Positions 1 to 5,418 of a stretch of DNA of 5,418 bases are shown here, one piece after another (within the stretch, counting starts at the first letter, position 1; each line of letters begins with the position of its first letter). The DNA is from Anaerolineae bacterium (GTDB lineage Bacteria; Chloroflexota; Anaerolineae; B4-G1; SLSP01). The DNA lies in contig JAFGSL010000696.1 of assembly GCA_016934645.1 (NCBI GenBank), positions 1 to 5,418 of the forward strand. The letters are read 5' to 3'. Under the pieces are notes generated by a model. The model searched no databases, had not been told where the DNA came from, and saw nothing but the letters and a program-made list of their open reading frames with translations. The position numbers were made by a program, and so were the translations under genes.

Positions 1-1361
1 AGCCAGCTTTCCATTTGCGGGAGGCCTTTGGGTGTACCAAAAGCGGTAGCGCCCGCATCCCTTAGCAACGCCTCATCACCCGTCGAAGACGGCACAAGCA
101 ACTTGACCTGATCTAGCGCCGCATCGACCTCGCCTTCCATCGTCAAATAGGCATTGGAATCATCAGGAGCCAGTTCGGCCACACGGGCTCGCAGCGCCGC
201 AACTTGAGGCTGCCAAATCTGCGCATCAGCCTCCTGTAAACTGGCGACTAGCGACACCAGATGACCGGTTTTTTCTTTGATCTGAGCTATATACGCTTTA
301 CCGATGGCCGTCTCGACCTCGGCTTTCAAACTCTGGAAGCCAGCGCTGTTTGCCGGGTCAAGGATGTAGAGGCGTTGCTGCAGCGTATGTGCCGTCGCAC
401 GGCCTGTCTTGGTCGATGCCAACACCGTCAGACGCTCGCGCAACGCGATGAAGTCATTGACCTGACGTGCTAGCGGTTCCAGGCTGGCACGGAACAGCGA
501 AGGATCGTCCTGCGTAGGCATCGCCCGGTAGGCGCTACGCGCTGCCTCTTTGACCTCGTTGACGTAGAAGGCATCACCCAGATCATTCAATTTGGCGTTG
601 AGAGTCTCGTAGTACTCAAGTTGCACCAGCCAGTCGGGACGCCCGCGCCGCCAGCGCACCCAGAGATTCTCCGCCTTCATCACGGCTTGCTGCGCCTTCT
701 CCCACTGCTGCGCTTCGAGCGCCACTTCAACATCCACGAGATGGGCGTCAATGCGATTATAGAATGGTTTACCAGCCTCCTGTAAATCCGCATCAGCCTT
801 CATCTGCGTGCGGATTTGGCCCAAGCGGACCAGCACTTCATCACGGGGCCGGCCCTGGGACCGATACGTCGAAACGCCGATCCCCAGCCCAACCCCTACC
901 ACCAGCGCCACCAACGCCAGCCAAGGTGGATCCTTGACAGCAACGTTGACCGGCACAGAGAGCGTCTGACCATCGTACGTGATCAGCAGCTCCCCAGAAA
1001 ACTGGCCGCTCGGCATGCCAACCAGGTTGAAGTCGACAGGCACAGTCAACAGACCACCGGAAGGGACGGTAGTAGCAGGTAGATCCACAACGATAGCATC
1101 TGCCGGCAGAACCGTGTCCCCATTTGGACCACCCAGGTCCAGCGGCACGACGTGCAAATCCACTATCGGCTGGTCTGTGCTGATAAGTAACACGCGAGTT
1201 TCCACCTGCCCCTGCATAGCGGCCACCGTCAATTGACGGGGCGACACACTCAAGCCCTGGTCAGGGATGCTCTCCTGAGCCTCCGGTGACGCCGTCGCAG
1301 CGCTGCCGCATAAAAGGGATAACGCGATACACACAAAAATCACGGCTAGACGTTTTCTCAT
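1..1361 (-). CDS. Single-pass membrane protein, exported beta-sandwich domain and cytoplasmic helical region (3' end beyond window)
   Basis: I do not recognise a named family; the function is unknown. The frame is open from ATG at 1361 to the window edge (453 codons seen, stop not reached). The start is well supported: AGGAG lies 7 bases upstream, and the ATG overlaps the stop of the preceding kinase gene as ATGA. Residues 1-24 look like a signal peptide (positive MRKR, then a hydrophobic stretch, with a plausible cleavage after Ala-Thr-Ala at 22-24). Cys18 has Leu before it, so it is a poor lipobox. Residues 37-144 alternate hydrophobic and polar positions with Gly/Pro turns (PSGQFSGELLITYDG, then VPVNVAVKD), as in Ig-like or NEW3-type beta-sandwiches. 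A transmembrane helix spans about 147-166 (WLALVALVVGVGLGIGVSTY) and is followed by Arg, consistent with the C-terminus being inside. Residues 168-430 are Ala/Leu/Glu/Gln-rich and predicted helical, with weak internal repeats; a Gly/Pro/Ser-rich linker begins near 430. It could be a sensor or scaffold partner of the adjacent kinase. Confidence 0.85.
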   Translation of the reverse strand, partial: MRKRLAVIFVCIALSLLCGSAATASPEAQESIPDQGLSVSPRQLTVAAMQGQVETRVLLISTDQPIVDLHVVPLDLGGPNGDTVLPADAIVVDLPATTVPSGGLLTVPVDFNLVGMPSGQFSGELLITYDGQTLSVPVNVAVKDPPWLALVALVVGVGLGIGVSTYRSQGRPRDEVLVRLGQIRTQMKADADLQEAGKPFYNRIDAHLVDVEVALEAQQWEKAQQAVMKAENLWVRWRRGRPDWLVQLEYYETLNAKLNDLGDAFYVNEVKEAARSAYRAMPTQDDPSLFRASLEPLARQVNDFIALRERLTVLASTKTGRATAHTLQQRLYILDPANSAGFQSLKAEVETAIGKAYIAQIKEKTGHLVSLVASLQEADAQIWQPQVAALRARVAELAPDDSNAYLTMEGEVDAALDQVKLLVPSSTGDEALLRDAGATAFGTPKGLPQMESW

Positions 1362-2650
1362 TGTGTTTCTCCTGTCAAGCGCACATAGACCGTTGGCAGT
1401 GTAATGCGAAAACGGCTGCCCTGCCCATCCCCACTCTCTGCCCAAATGCGGCCACCGTGTTGCTCGATAACTTCCTTGGCAATCGCCAGACCGAGACCCA
1501 ATCCCCCGTGATGCCGGGTCAGGTGATCCTCGACCTGGTAGAAACGTTCAAACACGCGGCCCAGTTCCTCTTTGGGAATGCCAACACCATCATCGACCAC
1601 GGCAATTTCCACACGCCCGGTGTGCGGAATAACCTGCAGTGTGATATGGCCATTTTCGGGAGTAAATTTGACGGCGTTATTCATCATGTTGCTCAACGCC
1701 AGATCAATCTTACTGCGGTCACCGCGTATAAAAATAGGCGAGGGCGGTACACTGAGGTTCAGCGCTTGTTGTTTTGCCGCCGCGAGAGCCCCCCACTCCT
1801 TCGCAATATCTTCAACAAGATCTTGCACAACCAGGTTCTCCTGCTTCATCTCGGAGAGACCGGCTTCCAGGTAGTTCAGGTTCGTCATCTGGTCGATGAT
1901 GGCTTGCAGCTTGCTGGCGCCACGCAGCACCATATCCAGGTCGGCAGTTATATCGCCGCTGGCCTGTTCACGCAAGAAACTGGCGAAACCCTGGACAATC
2001 ATCAATGGCGTGCGCAACTCGTGCGAGGCAATACTGATGAAGTTTGTCTTGAGGCGGTCAAGATCAGAAAGACGCCGGTTCGCCTCGCGCAGGTTAGCCA
2101 CCAGACGCGCATTCTCGATAGCGATAGCCGCATGCGACGCCATCGCCATAAGCATATGAACATCGGCCTCTTCAAACTGCTCGCCGTCAAGTTTATTGAT
2201 GGCTTCCAGAACGCCGATGCAGCGTGTGCGCACTTGCAGCGGGACACCAAGCAACGAGCGGGTGTGAAAGCTAATACTCTGATCCACGCCGGTGTAGTGG
2301 CGCGCATCACCGCTGACATCCCCAACAATGATCGGCTCGCCGGTTCGGTAAATCGCACCGGCGATGCTGCCATCAAGCGGGACCTTGATCTCGCGCAACT
2401 CTTCGCGGCTCGAGCCAGTAGAGGCGGCGAAGAACAATTCGCCGGTGCGTTCGTCCATCAGCAGAATTGAGGCCGCCTGCGTTCCTAGTAAATCAGCGGC
2501 AGTGTGGATGATGGTTTCCAGCAATTGCGACAGGTCAAGTGTCGAGTTGAGCATCTGGCCGATCGTGACCACACGCTCCAGACGCTCCACTGTCTTTTCG
2601 AGACGTTGAATATCATCAGACTGATTGAGCTGTGTGACTTTAGCCTCCAT
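1358..2650 (-). CDS. Soluble GAF-domain sensor histidine kinase
   Basis: This is an ATP-dependent, autophosphorylating protein-histidine kinase that would pass phosphate to an Asp on a response regulator; no regulator is encoded in the window. The 430-residue protein has no signal peptide or membrane segment, so it is probably cytoplasmic. The order is a short N-terminal coiled coil (about 12-35), one GAF domain (about 38-181), a linker helix (182-198), HisKA with the H box SHELRTP (phospho-accepting His210, and Thr214 in the HExxT phosphatase motif), then HATPase_c. All ATP-site boxes are present: N box NMMNNAVKFTP (Asn325), G1 DDGVGIP (Asp353), F box FERF (367-370), G2 GGLGLGLA (382-389), and the usual FRITLP ending. 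ATG at 2650 is preceded by AAGGAG with 5-base spacing. The gene follows the larger kinase by 141 bases and overlaps the next gene by 4 bases (ATGA), implying co-translation with that membrane protein. The GAF ligand is unknown. The kinase assignment is firm; the signal and target are not visible. Confidence 0.96.
   Translation of the reverse strand: MEAKVTQLNQSDDIQRLEKTVERLERVVTIGQMLNSTLDLSQLLETIIHTAADLLGTQAASILLMDERTGELFFAASTGSSREELREIKVPLDGSIAGAIYRTGEPIIVGDVSGDARHYTGVDQSISFHTRSLLGVPLQVRTRCIGVLEAINKLDGEQFEEADVHMLMAMASHAAIAIENARLVANLREANRRLSDLDRLKTNFISIASHELRTPLMIVQGFASFLREQASGDITADLDMVLRGASKLQAIIDQMTNLNYLEAGLSEMKQENLVVQDLVEDIAKEWGALAAAKQQALNLSVPPSPIFIRGDRSKIDLALSNMMNNAVKFTPENGHITLQVIPHTGRVEIAVVDDGVGIPKEELGRVFERFYQVEDHLTRHHGGLGLGLAIAKEVIEQHGGRIWAESGDGQGSRFRITLPTVYVRLTGETQ
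1368..1373 (-). promoter_or_regulatory. Ribosome binding site of the membrane protein, inside the end of the kinase gene
   Basis: AGGAGA on the coding strand, 6 bases before ATG 1361. It lies in the last codons of the preceding kinase gene. Together with the ATGA stop/start overlap it indicates translational coupling, so the two proteins are probably made in related amounts. Confidence 0.7.
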
Positions 2651-2655
2651 ACTGT

Positions 2656-2661
2656 CTCCTT
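2656..2661 (-). promoter_or_regulatory. Ribosome binding site of the soluble GAF kinase
   Basis: AAGGAG on the coding strand with 5 bases (ACAGT) to ATG 2650. This is a strong site, so this kinase can be translated independently of the frameshifted gene before it. Confidence 0.75.
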
Positions 2662-2670
2662 CGGAATTTA

Positions 2671-2700
2671 TCCAATAGTCTTTAGTCCGATAGTCTTTAA
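2671..2700 (-). repeat. Two tandem 15-base repeats upstream of the soluble kinase
   Basis: On the coding strand two adjacent 15-base units, TTAAAGACTATCGGA and CTAAAGACTATTGGA, differ at two positions. They lie 10 bases before the AAGGAG site and outside the restored frame of the upstream gene. Direct repeats at such spacing can be sites for a response regulator dimer, but they may also be a chance local duplication. Confidence 0.7.
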
Positions 2701-2703
2701 GCG

Positions 2704-2732
2704 GTAGTTCTGGCGGTACACTACCGTGTCAA
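2704..2732 (-). promoter_or_regulatory. Weak promoter candidate for the soluble kinase and membrane protein genes
   Basis: TTGACA at 2727-2732 (coding strand) is a perfect -35 hexamer, but the sequence 17 bases downstream (AACTAC) is a poor -10. A promoter here would let the last two genes be expressed apart from the frameshifted kinase. The call rests on one hexamer and is tentative. Confidence 0.2.
2714..2726. repeat. Small inverted repeat CGGTA-CAC-TACCG
   Basis: A 5-base perfect inverted repeat with a 3-base centre abuts the TTGACA-like element. A further copy of GCGGTA at 2701-2706 matches the left arm, giving three related half-sites. It could be an operator; the short length makes chance a real alternative. 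Confidence 0.3.
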
Positions 2733-2744
2733 TTGCAACCGAAG

Positions 2745-2758
2745 CAGGAAATTGCCTG
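2745..2758. repeat. 14-base imperfect palindrome
   Basis: CAGGAAATTGCCTG pairs with itself across 7 positions with one mismatch. It lies 12 bases upstream of the TTGACA-like element, a suitable place for an activator or repressor site. It lacks a T run and is too short for a terminator. Confidence 0.35.
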
Positions 2759-2791
2759 ATAACGAGAATTCTTGGTCCGTCCATGTTAGCG

Positions 2792-5373
2792 TTACGAATC
2801 CGCTGGTGATCCAAAACCCTCCATTGCGCTGTGTTGCAGAGTATGCGAAATGCACGGAAGGACAATGTGAAAGTGACTGCCGGGACAGGTCTGTTCGTCA
2901 TAACCGGGACTTTCGGCCCAAATCTTGCCGCCGTGCGCCTCCACGATACCACGCGTGATCGCCAGTCCCAATCCCGGCCCCCCCCCTTGAATGTCGTTGT
3001 CCCGGAAGAGTGAACCAGAACCTCGCCAGTCTGGTAGAACTTGGTGAAGATCAATTCCTGCACAGCAGGATCGATCCCAATGCCGGTATCACTGATGACG
3101 ATCTCCACGCTGCCCTCAGGAAACTCGGTCTCATCGGGGGGCAGTGTACGCCCAGAAACAGTAATGATCCCGCCATCCGGGGTATATTTTAGCGCATTCA
3201 CCAATAAGTGATAGATGGCTTTGCGCATCGCTTCGGTATCAGCCTCAATGATGGGCAGGTTTTCCAATCCCTTCAGTGTCAATGTCATATGGCGTTGCAC
3301 ACACACATCTGCCAACATCGCGCGCACGGACTGGATCAGCAACGAGAGGATAAGCGGCTCCGGATGGAGTTGCAGCACCCGACCATCGATTTTCGCCATA
3401 TCAAGGATGCTGCTCACAATTACCTCCATCCGTGCGATGCCCGACTGGATACCGGCGACGATTTGATAATAGGCATCGTTCTTCTTAATCTGCGGATCGT
3501 CCAGTAACATCTGATTGTAGCCACTGATTACGGTGAGGGGCGTGCGAAGTTCGTGGGAGGCCACGCTAATAAAGTCAGACTTGGTGCGATCCAGCCGTTC
3601 CAATTGTTGATAAGCTAACTGCAAGTCGCGCGTACGCTCGCTTAGTTGCTGCACCGTCTTCTCCAACTCGCGGTTGACGGTGGTGAGGTTCTCATAAAGC
3701 ATAGCGTTCTGAACAGCCATCGCCGCCTGACTGGCAAAGGTAACGGCAAGTGCCTCTTCATCCTCGGTATAGGGATTGGAGGTTTCGCGGGTAAGGGAGA
3801 GCATACCGATAACGTTTTCCTGGTAGACAAGCGGCACGCCAAGCCAGGAACGGGCCGGCGGTAGATTTTCCACATAATGCCAATCCGGACGCTGTTGCAC
3901 ATCAGGGATCAACAAAGGGCGCTGCGTGCGGCGCAGATCTTGGTAAACATCGTTCTCCTTGATGTGGACGCGCACATCGAGCGGTTGCGTACCAGGTGGG
4001 AATCCCTTCTCGGCAACCACGACCACTTGATCGCCATACTCCAACATCACCGACCCACGGTCAAAGGGCACAATGTCGATCAGTCCGGTGAGGATGAGAT
4101 CCAGGATCTCCTTAAGGTCTAGCGAACGCGAGAGCGCCATTCCCACGGTGTAGAGTCGCTCGGTAACCTGGCGGCGCGTTTGCTCTGCCTGATAATTGGA
4201 GGCATTCTGGATCGCCACCGCCACCTGATCAGCCAATGCCTCAAGCACCTGCACATCTTCCGCATTGAATGCGCCCAGCGCATCGTGCTCAATATTGAGT
4301 ACTCCCAACAGTTGTCCAGCGACTTCCAGTGGCAACGCCAACTCAGAGAAGATAGCGGACCCTTTTCCAATCACCGTTTCGGGAAACGCCGTGGCGTAAA
4401 GCTCAATATAACGTGGATCTTCGGCGATGTTGCTCACGTTAGCTACCTGCCGGTGCGCTGCCACCCACCCCACCACACCCTCTGCGCCCACAGCAAGACG
4501 ACGGCCCCCCTCACACAAGGCCTGTCCAATTTCGCCAGTTCCGGCGCGGGCCACGACATATTCACCTGTCTCGTCAAGCAGGAAAATGCCGACGTGATAG
4601 TAACCGTAGTCTTCCTGAATCAATGCGCAGACTTGGTTCAGCAACGTCTCCAGATCGAAGACGGCGGTGATGTTCTGCGCCATATCTATGGTGGTTTGCA
4701 GAGCACGCTGGATGCGTTCGGTAGTATGCAACGTCTGTTCCAGTTTAGCACGCTGCTGACGATCCCGAATGCGCAAACGTTCAATGCGCACGTAAGCGCG
4801 CCGGTGGATCACGTGGACTAACAATGACACTGCGAGAGCCGAGACCAACGCAAAGGCAAAATGCGTCCAGGCCGGATTTGGACCAATCAGCAACGCCACA
4901 CCAGTCCAGCCGAGAACCGTGATCCCCACGATCAATCCCCACCAGGCAGTGGAAAAAACAACAAATCCGGCGCCGATCAGCAACAACGTGACATTTGTCG
5001 TCTGCAAGGGGTCGGCAGTGAGATACAGGTGCAACAAGGTGTTCGATAAGGCCAGGAAAGTGTCAACAGCCGCGACTGGGTGCGCCCAACGGAACGGAAG
5101 TTCCCAACGACGAAGCGCCCACAGCAGTCCGAAGTTGAGCAGCGATGTCAACGCCGCAAGGGTGATCATGATCGCAGAAACGTCGCGGGACAACACAAAT
5201 GCATGGCTGATAGCAAAGAACGCGAACAGCGCACCGAAAATCAGCGCCAGCGTAGGCAAGCTGTCGCGCAAATCAATATCGAGCACATCGCGCAACCTGG
5301 CTTTCTGCAGTTGCGCGTCTTCCTCAACAGGTGCATCCTTCTGTAGCGGTGTTTCCATATCCATGCATCCCAT
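2792..5373 (-). CDS. Membrane-bound double-GAF sensor histidine kinase, frameshifted in the ATP-binding domain
   Basis: This is a sensor protein-histidine kinase. Residue numbers count from ATG 5373, chosen because AGGTGA lies 5 bases upstream; a GTG at 5382 is in frame but lacks a ribosome site. About six hydrophobic segments (roughly 38-61, 65-87, 99-119, 124-144, 145-165, 169-189) form an N-terminal membrane domain of no family I recognise. Then come a coiled coil (192-232), GAF1 (about 238-390), GAF2 (about 415-557), a second coiled coil (559-594), HisKA with SHELRTP (His607, Thr611), and HATPase_c with N box (Asn726; His722 sits where Asn is usual), G1 DTGIGID (Asp762) and F box FTKFYQ. 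At nine G (2978-2986) the frame is lost. As written, translation continues out of frame to a stop at 2668-2670 and lacks the G2 box. With one more G the protein reads [20 protein letters not shown] and ends HFHIVLP plus a short tail at the TAA at 2792-2794, about 860 residues, normal for this class. As sequenced, kinase activity would probably be lost. The second frame is clear homologous coding sequence, so an error or recent mutation is likely. Confidence 0.9.
2978..2986 (-). other. Nine-G homopolymer at a frameshift site
   Basis: The coding strand reads AA, then nine G, then CCGGG. The upstream frame gives AAG GGG GGG GGC CGG and then nonsense; the frame one base back gives GGG CCG GGA TTG GGA CTG, the conserved Gly-Pro-Gly-Leu-Gly-Leu of the kinase G2 box. 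Seven or ten G would keep the frame, and ten matches the usual Gly-Gly-Gly-Pro spelling. The tract could be a homopolymer sequencing error, a phase-variable tract, or a slippage site; the sequence alone cannot decide. Confidence 0.9.
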
Positions 5374-5378
5374 TCTGC

Positions 5379-5384
5379 TCACCT
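5379..5384 (-). promoter_or_regulatory. Ribosome binding site deciding the start of the double-GAF kinase
   Basis: AGGTGA on the coding strand matches the 3' part of the Shine-Dalgarno consensus and sits 5 bases before the ATG at 5373. It overlaps the in-frame GTG at 5382, which argues against that GTG as the start. It also overlaps the TAG that may end the upstream gene, which would favour translational coupling. Confidence 0.65.
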
Positions 5385-5418
5385 AAACTGTGCCAGATGG
5401 CGATAGAGGCAACGCAAT
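5383..5418 (-). CDS. Possible 3' end of an upstream gene, histidine-kinase-like C-terminus (partial)
   Basis: One minus-strand frame entering the window reads IALPLSPSGTV and then TAG at 5383-5385. Ile-x-Leu-Pro-Leu close to the stop is the common ending of HATPase_c domains in histidine kinases; the soluble kinase in this window ends in a similar way (FRITLP). The stop lies 9 bases before the ATG of the double-GAF kinase and overlaps its ribosome site, as expected for an operon. With only 11 codons visible this remains tentative. A second frame also ends here (TGA at 5379-5381), so the choice rests on the motif. Confidence 0.35.
   Translation of the reverse strand: MALPLSPSGTV

Larger units (their letters stand above)
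2651..2791 (-). other. Intergenic region between the two kinase genes
   Basis: After the restored stop of the double-GAF kinase, these 141 bases hold, in transcription order, a 14-base near-palindrome (2745-2758), a TTGACA-like element (2727-2732), a small inverted repeat (2714-2726), the 15-base tandem repeat and the ribosome site. No hairpin followed by a T run was seen, so no terminator is called and readthrough is likely. In the unrestored frame this region is read as the out-of-frame tail of the upstream kinase. Confidence 0.6.

Noticed and set aside
227..240. Internal AGGAGG followed by ATG on the minus strand as a second start in the membrane protein gene
   Set aside because: The spacing to ATG is only 3 bases and that ATG is out of frame with the gene; the bases are explained by Gln-Glu-Ala codons.
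415..557. GAF domains as bilin-binding photoreceptor (phytochrome) domains (residue range of the second GAF in the double-GAF kinase given)
   Set aside because: There is no PHY domain and no Cys in a chromophore-attachment context (Cys-His or the usual neighbours) in any of the GAF domains here.
1286..2470. Long plus-strand open frame (394 codons) opposite the soluble kinase
   Set aside because: It lies antisense to a clear histidine kinase with every catalytic box; its translation has no recognisable motif and is rich in His/Gln/Arg, as expected from the complement of coding DNA.
2951..2968. Hairpin downstream of the G9 tract as a programmed-frameshift stimulator
   Set aside because: CGATCACGCGTGGTATCG can pair only with a short, bulged stem, and the bases are fixed by the conserved protein sequence (Ala-Ile-Thr-Arg-Gly-Ile-Val), so it is not evidence for recoding.
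2668..2977. Out-of-frame C-terminal tail of the double-GAF kinase as a genuine extra domain
   Set aside because: The tail (Arg/Trp/Thr-rich, ending in a repeated LKTIG) has no domain character, whereas the alternative frame over 2795-2977 gives a normal HATPase_c ending.
4180..4821. Plus-strand open frame of 213 codons opposite the double-GAF kinase
   Set aside because: It is antisense to the GAF1 domain and linker, with no motif and no convincing ribosome site; a shadow frame.
4919..5386. Plus-strand open frame of 155 codons near the right edge
   Set aside because: It is antisense to the membrane segments and start of the double-GAF kinase; its composition is Ser/Thr/Asn-rich with no family signature.

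Overview
The window carries a compact, minus-strand two-component signalling cluster. All the convincing genes read right to left, so transcription enters at position 5418 and leaves at position 1. In transcription order there is: (i) a possible last 11 codons of an upstream gene (5383-5418) whose ending resembles a histidine kinase C-terminus; (ii) a large membrane-bound sensor histidine kinase with about six transmembrane segments and two GAF domains (2792-5373), whose reading frame is broken inside the ATP-binding domain at a run of nine G; (iii) a 141-base intergenic stretch with a 15-base tandem repeat, small inverted repeats and a weak promoter candidate; (iv) a soluble GAF histidine kinase with all its catalytic boxes (1358-2650); and (v) a single-pass membrane protein with an exported beta-rich domain and a cytoplasmic helical region (1-1361), which overlaps the kinase before it by ATGA and runs off the window. 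No response regulator, RNA gene, mobile element or CRISPR array was seen.

The organism is a bacterium of moderately high GC (judged by eye, not counted). Tandem GAF domains feeding HisKA/HATPase kinases, several kinases in a row without adjacent regulators, and the protein style suggest Chloroflexota (Chloroflexia or Anaerolineae type). This is an inference from style, not a marker-gene assignment.

The likely joint role is signal sensing. The first kinase would sense through its membrane domain and GAF pair. The second kinase has no membrane segment of its own but is translationally coupled to a membrane protein with an exterior domain, so the two may form a split sensor. The most notable observation is the G9 tract that splits the conserved G2 box of the first kinase. 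Adding one G restores a normal C-terminus, so the tract is either a sequencing or assembly error, a real inactivation, or a switchable or recoded site. No wholly new system can be claimed from this window. The coupled soluble kinase and membrane protein, and the poly-G kinase, are the parts worth following up.
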